From: Palsa-295 sp963785585
Lineage (GTDB): Bacteria; Acidobacteriota; Terriglobia; Acidiferrales; UBA7541
Reading direction: 5' to 3'
NCBI GenBank assembly: GCA_963785585.1
Contig: CAWAVW010000004.1
Span: 1,922,001-1,986,000 of the forward strand
DNA length: 64,000 nt
In this document: in pieces, positions 55,682 through 63,876 of the stretch
How the letters are laid out: every line of letters starts with the position of its first letter
Numbering within the stretch: position 1 is the stretch's first letter
Program-made: the position numbers and the translations under genes
Notes under the pieces: generated by a model
Told to the model about the DNA's origin: nothing
Database searches by the model: none
What the model saw: the letters and a program-made list of their open reading frames with translations, nothing else

Positions 55682-57682
55682 CTAGCCGGAACTGCCGCTG
55701 CGAATGATGCGAATCGCTTCCGGCAGTGCGGCGGTTTGCCGCGCGGCGTTTCCGTTCGAGTCGGCGCCCGTGCCGTCTTCGTCCGGCACGATGTCTCCCT
55801 CGCCCGGCGCGAGAAACAGATTCGATTCCAGGCCGTGCTGGCGCGTGTACAGGTCGAAATAGCGTCCGTGCTGGGCGTAAAGACTTTCATGCGTGCCGCG
55901 TTCGATGATCCGCCCGCCCTCAAGCACCAGAATCTGATCGGCGCGCCGCACCGTCGATAGACGGTGCGCAATCACAAAGGTGGTGCGGCCCTGCATCAGA
56001 TACCGCAGCCCCTCTTGAATCAGCGCTTCGGACTCGGAGTCGAGGCTGGACGTCGCTTCGTCCAGAATCAGAATGCGCGGATCGGCCAAAATCGCGCGAG
56101 CAATCGAAACGCGCTGGCGTTGCCCTCCGGAAAGTTTTACGCCGCGTTCGCCGACGACCGTGTCGTAGCCGTTTTCAAATCCTTCGGCGAATTCGTCCAC
56201 GCGCGCGATGCGGCACGCCGCCAGAATTTCTTCTTCGGTCGCAGCGGGACGCGAGAAAGCCACGTTCTGCCGGATGTTGCCGTCAAACAGAAATGTTTCC
56301 TGCAACACGACACCAAGCTGCGTGCGATACGAATCAAGCCGCACTTTCGAAAGATCGACGCCATCGACCAGGACGCGCCCGCTCGACGGCGTGTAGAAGG
56401 CGGCAATCAATCCGATCACCGTCGATTTTCCCGCGCCCGACGGTCCCACGAGCGCCGTTACGGTTCCCGGCTTCGAGTCGAACTGAATATCGTGCAACAC
56501 CGTCTTGCCGTTGTCGTAGGCGAAGCTCACATCTTCAAACGCTACGTCGCCGCGGATCCGCCCGAGCGTCTCGGTGCGGTCGGGCTCTTCGTCTTCGGGA
56601 CGCTGGTCGAGCACTTCGCGCGTACGCTCCAGGCCCGCCAGCGCTTCGGTGATTTGCGGACCGATCGCCACGATCTGGAACACGGGAGCGATCAACAGTC
56701 CGAGGAAAAACGTGTAGGAGATGAAAGTTCCGACCGTCATGGTGCCGGCCAGAATCTGCCGCGCACCCAGAAACATGATGAACGCGCTCACGATTCCCAT
56801 CAGGCTGGTCGCCGAGAGGCTCATCAGCGAAGTTGCCGTCAAAGTTCGCAGCACGTTATCGAGCAGCCGCTGTACGCCGCCCGCGAACACCTTTTCTTCG
56901 CGGTCTTCGGCGTGATAGCCCTTCACCACGCGAATTCCGCTGAGCGATTCGGTGAGCCGGCCGGTCACCTCGGCGCTGATTTTCGGGCGCTCGCGGAAAA
57001 TCGGACGGATCGTCTTGAACGCTTGATTCAATCCAATTCCAAAAATCAGCAGCACCACAACGGCCACGACCGTCATCGTCACGCTGGTGCGAAGCAGATA
57101 AATCAGCGCGAAGATCGCGGTCATAATTCCGCCGGCGAATTCAATCAGCCCGGTGCCGATCAGGTTGCGCACACCCTCCACATCGCTCATGATTCGCGAA
57201 ATCAGCACGCCGGTCTTGTTGGAGTCGAAGTAGGCCACCTGCAACCGTCCGATGTGGGCCTGTACCTTTTCGCGCAGCTCGGCAATCATTCGCCACGACG
57301 ATTTGGAAAGCAGCTGCGTGAGCGAATACGAAGTAATGGCCTGCAGGATTGTGGCGGACATCACCGCCACAATAATCACGGGAAGCAGCGGCGCGCTCGT
57401 GTGGAAGATATTCACGTGCGTCTGCTTTTTCAGGATGACGTCGTCGAGCAGGTATTTGGTCGAGCCCGGCAGCACCAGGCCGGACAGACGGTTGATGACC
57501 ATCAGGATAAAACCGAAAGCCAGCAGCCCGCGCCGCGGCTTGATCAGCGCGATCACGTCCGGCAGCAGCTTCCAGTCGAACTTCTTCTTCGCCGCTTTGC
57601 CGTCTGGATTCTTCGCTTCCTGCCGCTCCGCGCGCTTTCCCACGCGCTCCACACCTGACGACTGGTTCGGCCGCATCCGCAT
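55682..57682 (-). CDS. ABC exporter half-transporter, MsbA-like
   Basis: 666 residues: a basic N-tail, six membrane helices (about 45-345), and an ATPase domain with Walker A VGPSGAGKST, the Q-loop region GVVLQETFLFDG, the signature LSGGQRQR, Walker B ILILDEATSS and the H-loop VIAHRL. Fused membrane plus ATPase halves work as homodimers. MsbA, which flips lipid A-core, is the likely role given KDO and LptE genes here, but multidrug export remains possible. A Gly/Asp-rich tail ends it. Confidence 0.9.
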   Translation of the reverse strand: MRMRPNQSSGVERVGKRAERQEAKNPDGKAAKKKFDWKLLPDVIALIKPRRGLLAFGFILMVINRLSGLVLPGSTKYLLDDVILKKQTHVNIFHTSAPLLPVIIVAVMSATILQAITSYSLTQLLSKSSWRMIAELREKVQAHIGRLQVAYFDSNKTGVLISRIMSDVEGVRNLIGTGLIEFAGGIMTAIFALIYLLRTSVTMTVVAVVVLLIFGIGLNQAFKTIRPIFRERPKISAEVTGRLTESLSGIRVVKGYHAEDREEKVFAGGVQRLLDNVLRTLTATSLMSLSATSLMGIVSAFIMFLGARQILAGTMTVGTFISYTFFLGLLIAPVFQIVAIGPQITEALAGLERTREVLDQRPEDEEPDRTETLGRIRGDVAFEDVSFAYDNGKTVLHDIQFDSKPGTVTALVGPSGAGKSTVIGLIAAFYTPSSGRVLVDGVDLSKVRLDSYRTQLGVVLQETFLFDGNIRQNVAFSRPAATEEEILAACRIARVDEFAEGFENGYDTVVGERGVKLSGGQRQRVSIARAILADPRILILDEATSSLDSESEALIQEGLRYLMQGRTTFVIAHRLSTVRRADQILVLEGGRIIERGTHESLYAQHGRYFDLYTRQHGLESNLFLAPGEGDIVPDEDGTGADSNGNAARQTAALPEAIRIIRSGSSG

Positions 57683-57775
57683 CTTTCAATTATAGCGTGA
57701 TTCGCAGGAACGCACCGGGCTGCGCCGGGCCGCGCAAAAGTTGTCGCCGCAAACTTCGAATGGTATGCTCCCCGC

Positions 57776-58216
57776 ATGGCTAAGAAGAAGGCAGCAAAAA
57801 AGAAAAAACCAGCGGCGAAGAAATCCCCGACCAAAAAGAAGGCCGTGGTGAAAAAGAAAGCCGCAGCGATCAAAAAACTTGCGCAAAAGAAGAAGGCCGT
57901 CCGTAAACCGGCCGCCCGCAAGAAGCGCCCGCGCGGCAAGCAGGAAGTCACCGAAACCGTAACGGCCGCTCCGCGCCGCGGCCTGGGGTCGGCGTCCGGC
58001 GGGCAATCCGGCGACACCCAGGGACTTTCCACCCGCGCGATCGGCGACTCAGAATCCGTGACCGAATTGGAAGAAGAAGGACAATATTTCGAAGCCGAAG
58101 CGGTTCGCGGCGTGGAAAACGCGCCGGACCCCGATCAAGGCGAAGTGCGAACCCACGAAGTTCCGGAAGACGACGTTCCCGAAGAGTACGACGAAAAAGA
58201 AACGGACACGGACTAG
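57776..58216 (+). CDS. Histone H1-like charged protein
   Basis: 146 residues of two opposite halves. Residues about 2-57 are almost all Lys, Ala, Arg and Pro (AKKKAAKKKKPAAKK repeats), like the tails of bacterial histone H1 homologues; the rest is acidic, with LEEEGQYFEAEA, then HEVPEDDVPEEYDEKETD at the end. DNA or nucleoid binding by the basic half is inferred. No folded domain is visible. Start ATG with no clear ribosome site; divergent from the ABC gene. Confidence 0.7.
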   Translation: MAKKKAAKKKKPAAKKSPTKKKAVVKKKAAAIKKLAQKKKAVRKPAARKKRPRGKQEVTETVTAAPRRGLGSASGGQSGDTQGLSTRAIGDSESVTELEEEGQYFEAEAVRGVENAPDPDQGEVRTHEVPEDDVPEEYDEKETDTD

Positions 58217-58719
58217 CGTTCGCCGTCCGCGCCCGTGGTGACTCGTTCGAGCGTCGTTACTCGTTCGAGCGTCGCTTTGCGCGCATCTGCCTTTATCATT
58301 CGCTATCAACGCGTGCGGCGCCGCGAACTCCCTGCCGCTGGCCGCCTTGAACTTTGAAACCTTGGCTGATTCGGCGAGACGCTCGGATCGCTCCGGTTCC
58401 CCGCGGGGCGTACAGCCTTTGCTGCGCGATGGCGCACTCTGGGCGGAGTGACCATTTGCGCCCCTAGTAGCCGATTCTGCACGGCGGACCCATGCGGCCG
58501 CCAGCTCGCTCCAGTTGTGAGCCAATCCTGCCGATTCAGTAGAAAACCCGGCGGCAGCCCCGGCGCATCCATCCTTGCAGACGTAAGTGGTTACAGGCAG
58601 GATAGAAACCGCGCGCGCTCGTTTTTGGTTGCCCGGCCCAGTCGCAGTAGAATCAACAGGATTCCGAATGCCGTGTTTGCCCGCGGTCATATAAATCTTC
58701 GTTCGTCAGGATAACGGTC
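58217..58719. other. 503-nt region without a recognised gene
   Basis: It contains a 16-bp direct repeat, ACTCGTTCGAGCGTCG, at 58241-58256 and 58259-58274, whose core TCGTTCGAGCG contains TTCGA-type symmetry, and the palindrome CCCCGCGGGG near 58399. Open frames on either strand have no ribosome site and no family resemblance. A leader or promoter for the downstream lipoprotein gene must lie at the right end. Confidence 0.5.
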
Positions 58720-60921
58720 ATGATCAAGCGGTCGAGTCTGTCGTTTCTGTTGGTGGCTCTGTTCGTTGGCTGCGTATCCTGCGGCGGAGGCGGCGGCTCG
58801 TCCACGCCCATCACGGTGGTCGTCACCGCGCCATCGAGCACGGCAACCGTGGGCACCGCGCTGCAATTCACCGCGACGGTAACAGGCACCACGGACACAG
58901 CCGTTACCTGGCAAGTGAACGGACAACCCGGCGGCACCACAGCGACGGGCACAATTTCCACCTCGGGCTTGTATCTGGCGACCACGTTGCCCAGTCCCGC
59001 GACGGTGACGATCACCGCCGTATCGCAGGCCGACGCGACCAAGTCAGGAACCCTCGCGATCACCGTTCAAAATGGCGTTTCGAATATCACCGTAAGCGTG
59101 AGTCCCTCGGGTACCGCGAACAACCCTGTGAGCGTGGCGACGTTTGCGACGCAAACCTTTACAGCGACCGTGACCGGCACGACGAACACCGCGGTCACCT
59201 GGTCCATCAGTTGTTCCGTGGGTGGCTCCGCCTGCGGGGCGATCGGCTCGTCCGGTAAATATGTGGCTCCGAACTCCGTCCCGACTCTGGTCAATAGTGA
59301 CGGCAGCGTGACGAACGACACGGTGACGGTCACGGCTACTTCGCAGGCTTCGGGCAGCGCGTCAGGCTCCTCGGTCGTGTACGTGCTTCCATTAAACCAA
59401 AACGCACTGACGCCTCCCGTACAACTGGGTTCCTCCGGCTCGAACGTGGCTGCAACGTGCATTCAGGGTGACAGCGGATTCTGCTTCGGCGGCACGCTTG
59501 GGTCGCTCCTGAGCCGTGGAAATCCCGCGAATCTCTACATCATGTCCAACAACCACGTCCTTGGCTTGGCGGACGCGGGAGTCGCCGGCCAGGCAGTCAC
59601 GCAGCCCGGAGAAATCGAGACGAATTGCAACACCGCCGGCACGACTACGGTGGCCAATCTCACGTCGTTTGTTGCACTGCAGCCGCAGCCTGCAGTTCCG
59701 GTGGACGTCGCCATCGCACAAATCATTAACGGCGAAGTCGATTCGACAGGAAAGATTCTGGAATTGGGTTCGGTGAGCGGCGGGGTTCCGCAACCAGGTC
59801 AAGTGGTGGCCGGGTCGGGAACGGCCGCCGTGATCGGTGAATCCGTCGCAAAAAGCGGACGCACGACGGGACTGACGTGCGCCAGCGTGGAAGCAATCAA
59901 CACCTCGGCGGAGGTGGCTTACGAGAAGGGCTGCGCAACGTCGACCTCGTTTACGGTCACCTATAGCAATCAGGTCACGGTCGGACAAACGTCCAACGGC
60001 AATAGCTTTATCGCCGAGGGCGATTCCGGTTCGTTGATGGTTGATGAAACCACCGCCACTCCCGTCGCGCTTATTTTTGCAGGCGGCGATACAACGGCCA
60101 TCGCCAATCCGATCGGCGCCGTGCTGACGGCTTTGAAAGACTCGAGCGGCAATCTACCGACGTTTGTGGGTACCACAACGCCGCACTCGATCGCCGGATG
60201 CAGCTTGCCGCCGCCGTCCGCCGATGGGGTGATCGCCAAGGGATCGTCGAAGACGCAGGCGATCGCCGCGCTCACCGCGAGCGTCCTCCAGAATGCGGCG
60301 ACCACCGAAGACCGCAACGCCTCGGCACTCATGAATGTTTCCGGCGTCAGCGCCGTAGGCACGGGAGCCAGCCTCGATTCGCCGACGGAAGCCGCGATGC
60401 TCGTATTTTTGCCGCGAGGCGCATCGCATGATGGCGTTCCCGCCGAAGTGGACGGCGTTCGTACCCGCATCGTCGAAACAGACGCATCCTCGGTTCACGG
60501 AGCTCTCACCGAGGAGCAGGCCACGCAACTTACGGCGCTCTCCGGGCAAGTGCAATCGATCACCTTGACCGCCGATCAAATTACCAGCGCCACCGCGGTA
60601 AAAGAGAAACACGCGGCTTCGCTCATGGCCGATCCGTCGATTCTCGGTGTTGGCGTGGCGCTCAGCCTGGATAGCCCGGGCGATCCGGCGATCATGATTT
60701 ACGTGCGAAAGGGCCAGAGCCACCCCGAGATCCCGGTAACGCTCGACGGCGTGCGCACGCGCATCAAAGAGACCACGCCGTTCATCGCCGGCGTTGCGCG
60801 CCCGCGTAAGACGCCCGCCGGCTGCCCGGTAAACGGCGCGCCTGCGAAATCCTCCGCCACGCCCTTGCGTCGGTCGGCCGCAACGTTGATTCAGGCCTCG
60901 CTCGCCGCCGCAATCGTGTAA
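58720..60921 (+). CDS. Lipoprotein with Ig-like repeats, trypsin-like protease domain and C-terminal duplication
   Basis: 733 residues. The signal ends in a lipobox FVGC (Cys18; CVSC at 21 is an alternative) and a Gly-rich tether. Two Ig-like (BIG2-type) domains follow (about 30-118 and 122-222), repeating ATVTGTT.TAVTW. A chymotrypsin-fold domain is inferred (about 230-495) from NNHV (His279), VPVDVAIAQ (Asp329) and EGDSGS (Ser436), a complete triad. Two copies of a domain with GVG/GTG.SLDSP and LDGVRTRI/VDGVRTRI (about 530-587 and 632-686) end the protein. Such domains usually precede NAL1-like proteases; here they follow. It would be an envelope-anchored protease; substrate unknown. Confidence 0.8.
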   Translation: MIKRSSLSFLLVALFVGCVSCGGGGGSSTPITVVVTAPSSTATVGTALQFTATVTGTTDTAVTWQVNGQPGGTTATGTISTSGLYLATTLPSPATVTITAVSQADATKSGTLAITVQNGVSNITVSVSPSGTANNPVSVATFATQTFTATVTGTTNTAVTWSISCSVGGSACGAIGSSGKYVAPNSVPTLVNSDGSVTNDTVTVTATSQASGSASGSSVVYVLPLNQNALTPPVQLGSSGSNVAATCIQGDSGFCFGGTLGSLLSRGNPANLYIMSNNHVLGLADAGVAGQAVTQPGEIETNCNTAGTTTVANLTSFVALQPQPAVPVDVAIAQIINGEVDSTGKILELGSVSGGVPQPGQVVAGSGTAAVIGESVAKSGRTTGLTCASVEAINTSAEVAYEKGCATSTSFTVTYSNQVTVGQTSNGNSFIAEGDSGSLMVDETTATPVALIFAGGDTTAIANPIGAVLTALKDSSGNLPTFVGTTTPHSIAGCSLPPPSADGVIAKGSSKTQAIAALTASVLQNAATTEDRNASALMNVSGVSAVGTGASLDSPTEAAMLVFLPRGASHDGVPAEVDGVRTRIVETDASSVHGALTEEQATQLTALSGQVQSITLTADQITSATAVKEKHAASLMADPSILGVGVALSLDSPGDPAIMIYVRKGQSHPEIPVTLDGVRTRIKETTPFIAGVARPRKTPAGCPVNGAPAKSSATPLRRSAATLIQASLAAAIV

Positions 60922-61084
60922 CATCGGCCCCATAGGGCGCGACGGTTCGATCGCCGCGACTGGCTGCATAACTGTTGACGGTCTCGCGCATCACCGTCGC
61001 GTTTTACTCCCTGTCTGCCGCTGCATAAACAGAGTGTGAACCGCAGTTGAATCCTTCGCGCCTGGCGCCCGGTCCGAAAGCTTG

Positions 61085-61114
61085 TTGCTTTTCCCCTTCC
61101 AGCGCATCTATAAG
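61085..61114 (+). promoter_or_regulatory. Candidate promoter of sodC
   Basis: TTGCTT, 18-nt spacer, TATAAG (five of six at -10). It lies past the upstream in-frame start at 61047, supporting the start at 61152. Confidence 0.5.
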
Positions 61115-61151
61115 ACTGATTGATTGCACGGAATGCAAAGAGGAGGAAACG

Positions 61152-61670
61152 ATGAAATACAAATTCATTTTTGCGGGAATCTTAGGTTCGTTCTTGATGC
61201 TCGCCGGTTCGGCGTTCGGGCAGGGCGCCGCTCACGCGGATTTGGTGAATGGCACGGGCCAAAAGATCGGCTCGGCCACGCTCACGCAGACGGCCGCGGG
61301 CGTGCAAATCGCGGTCGATGCAACGCAGTTGACCCCGGGAACGCACGGAATTCACATTCACGCCGTGGGAAAGTGCGAAGGGCCGGACTTCAAGACCGCC
61401 GGCGGACACTTCAACCCCGCCGGCAAGAAGCATGGCAAAGACAATCCGGATGGCTCGCACAATGGCGATCTGCTGAATCTGGAAGCGGGCGCCGACGGTC
61501 ACGCGACAGGCAGCTTTCTTGCGGCGAACGTAACGCTGGGCGACGGAGCGAATTCGCTGTTTCAACCGGGTGGCACGGCGCTGGTGATTCATGCCGGGCC
61601 GGACGACTACAAAACCGATCCTTCGGGAAACTCCGGCGCGCGCCTGGCCTGCGGCGTCATTCAGAAGTAA
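61152..61670 (+). CDS. sodC: Periplasmic Cu/Zn superoxide dismutase
   Basis: 172 residues from the ATG at 61152 with AGGAGG upstream. Signal peptide (about 1-23, ending SAFGQ, no lipobox). Metal ligands are seen in GIHIHAVGKC (Cu His pair), GGHFNPAGKKHG (bridging and Zn His), HNGDL (Zn Asp region) and LVIHAGPDDYKTDPSG (Cu His), with the disulfide pair Cys in GKC and ACGVI. It detoxifies superoxide outside the inner membrane. Own promoter and a weak hairpin downstream. Confidence 0.95.
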   Translation: MKYKFIFAGILGSFLMLAGSAFGQGAAHADLVNGTGQKIGSATLTQTAAGVQIAVDATQLTPGTHGIHIHAVGKCEGPDFKTAGGHFNPAGKKHGKDNPDGSHNGDLLNLEAGADGHATGSFLAANVTLGDGANSLFQPGGTALVIHAGPDDYKTDPSGNSGARLACGVIQK

Positions 61671-61679
61671 CTTTTTTGG

Positions 61680-61717
61680 AGACCGCCGCGAGCCGGTGGC
61701 GTTCCGGCGGTCTTTCT
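61680..61717 (+). terminator. Hairpin between sodC and STAS gene, weak terminator
   Basis: AGACCGCCG/CGGCGGTCT, 9-bp stem with a 16-nt loop, followed by TTCTACCTTT. The T-run is poor. The genes on both sides converge here. Confidence 0.5.
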
Positions 61718-62063
61718 ACCTTTCCGCGAAACTCGCGAGTGCCTGCTGTTCGCTGGGAAAATCCGAAAACACGGTGTGTAGATTGGAAAGTTTCAGAATT
61801 TCGAGCGCGCGCGGCGTCAAATCCACGGCCCGAAGCTCGGCGCCGTTCTTTCGCGACGTGTACAGCGCGCGCACGAGCTGTCCGATGCCCGAGCTATCAA
61901 GGTAATTGACGCCTTGAAAATTCAGAACGACGCGCTTGCGGCCATCCTGAAATAAATCCACCAGTAAATCGTGTACCGCTTCACCCTCAATCAGTGTAAA
62001 TCTTCCGCGAATGTCGATGATCGTGACGTTGTTCAGTTGCCGAGTGCTCGCACTAAAACCCAC
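61716..62063 (-). CDS. STAS-domain anti-anti-sigma factor
   Basis: 115 residues from GTG 62063, which GGGAGGG precedes by about six bases; an ATG at 62114 would add 17 residues that do not resemble the family. Seen: NNVTIIDIRGRFTLIEGEAVHDLLVDLF, RKRVVLNFQGVNYLDSSGIGQLVRAL with the phosphorylatable Ser in LDSSGIGQ. STAS proteins of this type release sigma factors by binding anti-sigma kinases when dephosphorylated by PP2C phosphatases. No rsbW-like kinase or sigma gene is near. Confidence 0.9.
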   Translation of the reverse strand: MGFSASTRQLNNVTIIDIRGRFTLIEGEAVHDLLVDLFQDGRKRVVLNFQGVNYLDSSGIGQLVRALYTSRKNGAELRAVDLTPRALEILKLSNLHTVFSDFPSEQQALASFAER

Positions 62064-62236
62064 AGATTCCCTCCCAGGAGTTGGGACGGAAAGTTTATCG
62101 CATTCAAACGGCATTTGCGAAGCCGCCGAAACCGTTCGTTTACGTCCGCGAAAATCTTTCGGTGCGTACGGGCAGGATTTGCGGGGCGTAGGGTCGAATA
62201 TCCTCCCAACTCGATACGTTTACCAAACCGTACCCT

Positions 62237-62273
62237 CGTAGCGCTACGGACCGTAATCCGTAGTTCTACGGAT
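62237..62273. promoter_or_regulatory. Cluster of TCCGTAG/CTACGGA half-sites, likely operator array
   Basis: A 12-bp palindrome CGTAGCGCTACG (62237-62248) runs into CTACGGA (62244), a 6-nt gap, TCCGTAG (62257), TT, and CTACGGA (62266). The right part is a perfect ATCCGTAGTTCTACGGAT (62256-62273). Four alternating half-sites in 37 bp; regulator unknown. Confidence 0.6.
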
Positions 62274-62326
62274 GCCGGAATGGGGGCCGCGCGACGCCGC
62301 GCAACCCCTCGACCGGCCCGCCTTGA

Positions 62327-62338
62327 CCGAACGTTCGG
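62327..62338. promoter_or_regulatory. 12-bp palindrome
   Basis: CCGAACGTTCGG, just downstream of the half-site cluster and 319 nt before the HTH gene. A protein-binding site is possible; nothing else is known. Confidence 0.3.
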
Positions 62339-62656
62339 CACGATTCACGACGCGCGAGACGCATCGGAATCCCGGCTTTCGAGCGAAATCGTCCAGTCTA
62401 TGTGGGACCAAAATTCGCATGGCGTGGCGCAACTTTCGCATTTTGCTTTCTATCCGAAGCAGCCGGTCCCGATTCCGGATACTTTTTCCGGTCTTGGCCT
62501 GTTTTTAGCTGCGATCGGCGTATTCACGGGGAGTTACCCACCGCGGCAGCCACGAATTCCACAGATTGCTACAAAGACGTTGATAAACCAACCCGAAAGC
62601 ACTACGCTCCCCTCGACTTCGCCCCGTATTCGCTGTAGAAATGTTCATCGAGGCAC

Positions 62657-63475
62657 ATGAATACTTCCTTGCGCCCCGGCGATCAATTGCGCGAATTGAG
62701 AAACCGGCTGGGAGTGACGACCCGAGCGGTCGAAGTACTCAGCCGCAAAATCGCCGACGACCGCGGCAACGACGAGTTTTACATCTCGAACGCGTGGCTC
62801 ACCCAGCTCGAGAACACCCTGTCCGTCCCCAGCATTTACAAGCTCTTCAGCCTGAGCGTGATTTACCACACCCGCATGGCTGACCTTTTAGCGATGTTCG
62901 GCATCGATCTGGAAGATACCTTCCGCTATCAGATGGATATGCCGCTGCAAAAAACGCATCTGGCGGAGTGGGAATCGCCCAGCCCGGACAAGGTCATTAC
63001 GTTTCCCGTGCGTTTCGATCGCGGTTTCAGCATCGATAAGACGAATTTGATTTCGCGGATGGTGGAAGTGTGGGGCGAAGTGCCGGTATCACTAATCCAG
63101 CGGCTGGACGTGCGCCATTGCCAATACGGCTACGTAGGACTGGACGATTTCTCGATGTACCCGATGCTTCGGCCGGGCTCCTTCGTTCAGATCGATCCGA
63201 AAATCCGCAGGACCGATGCATCCGAATGGCGCACCGAGTTTGACCGTCCCATCTTCTTTGTCGAAATGCGGGATAGCTACGCTTGTTCCTGGTGCGATTT
63301 GCAGGGATCCCGGCTGACATTGATTCCCCACCCGCTATCCGGGTGTTCCGTCCGCCAGTTTGCGCATCCGGACGAGGCCGAGATTATTGGGCAGGTGACG
63401 GGCGTCGCGATGCGCCTCGTGCCGGTGTCGAATGTCCGGGCAGACGCGACTCCAAAATGGACAAGGCAATGCTGA
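62657..63475 (+). CDS. HTH regulator with S24-like (LexA/CI-type) C-terminal domain
   Basis: 272 residues. An XRE-like helix-turn-helix N-domain (LRPGDQLRELRNRLGVTTRAVEVLSRK, ISNAWLTQLENTLSVPSIYKLFSLSVIY) leads to an S24-like beta domain with DDFSMYPMLRPGSFVQIDP. Ser166 sits at the catalytic position, but the Lys of true S24 repressors is not found (the segment reads YACSWCDL near 208-215), so self-cleavage is doubtful. Starts with GAGG three bases upstream. The 3' end overlaps the next, opposite-strand gene by 92 bp. Its target is unknown; the half-site cluster lies 384 nt upstream. Confidence 0.8.
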   Translation: MNTSLRPGDQLRELRNRLGVTTRAVEVLSRKIADDRGNDEFYISNAWLTQLENTLSVPSIYKLFSLSVIYHTRMADLLAMFGIDLEDTFRYQMDMPLQKTHLAEWESPSPDKVITFPVRFDRGFSIDKTNLISRMVEVWGEVPVSLIQRLDVRHCQYGYVGLDDFSMYPMLRPGSFVQIDPKIRRTDASEWRTEFDRPIFFVEMRDSYACSWCDLQGSRLTLIPHPLSGCSVRQFAHPDEAEIIGQVTGVAMRLVPVSNVRADATPKWTRQC

Positions 63476-63872
63476 GGTTGGAGCACAGGAAATCGGTAGA
63501 GAGCGGGTCGGTGTCGGCCGGAACGGCGACGCGGTAGGGCTCCAGCCCGCGCCAGTTCGCGATGAACTCTTCGGGCCGCGTGCCGCTTTTGCTTGCGTAG
63601 CGATCGAGCTGCTCGACCACTCCGCTCAACGGTGAGGCTAACAGCTCGCGGTAGGCTTCGCGATGGCAAGCGGCCAGGGCCTCGCAGGCCACATCCTCGC
63701 TAAAGCGCAGAGCGAGGCCGGCATGATGATATAGACCAGTGTTGTAGTCGCGCATTGAAGCCAGGTAAATCAGCCGCTCGATGGGATCGCGAACTCCCGC
63801 AAGCGTCCGTTGGCGAACGTCCTCCGCCGCCCTCAATACTTCCATTCGCTGCGGTGAATGGCTTGCGATCAT
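63384..63872 (-). CDS. Uncharacterised protein, tail-to-tail overlap with HTH gene
   Basis: 162 residues, mostly helical by composition (ERLIYLASMRDYNTGLYHHAGLALRFSEDVACEALAACHREAYRELLASPL), with an RPEEFIANWRGLEPYRV segment and a Pro/Arg tail. I recognise no family. It begins four bases after the stop of another minus-strand gene, so the two are probably one operon. The last 31 codons lie opposite the HTH gene end; this region may be untranslated tail or truly shared. Confidence 0.55.
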   Translation of the reverse strand: MIASHSPQRMEVLRAAEDVRQRTLAGVRDPIERLIYLASMRDYNTGLYHHAGLALRFSEDVACEALAACHREAYRELLASPLSGVVEQLDRYASKSGTRPEEFIANWRGLEPYRVAVPADTDPLSTDFLCSNLSIALSILESRLPGHSTPARGASRRPSPAQ

Positions 63873-63876
63873 CGGA

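Larger units (their letters stand above)
62064..62656. other. Intergenic region between STAS and HTH genes
   Basis: 593 nt between divergent genes. It contains the half-site cluster at 62237-62273 and the palindrome at 62327-62338. No convincing gene: a frame at 62400-62660 has a hydrophobic stretch but no ribosome site or recognised family. Confidence 0.5.

Noticed and set aside
58049..58690. Minus-strand open frame in the region before the lipoprotein gene
   Set aside because: Overlaps the histone-like gene, no start signal, and the residues look like random GC-rich translation.
62400..62660. Small frame with a hydrophobic stretch before the HTH gene
   Set aside because: No ribosome site, no family match, and it overlaps the HTH start; kept only as a weak possibility.
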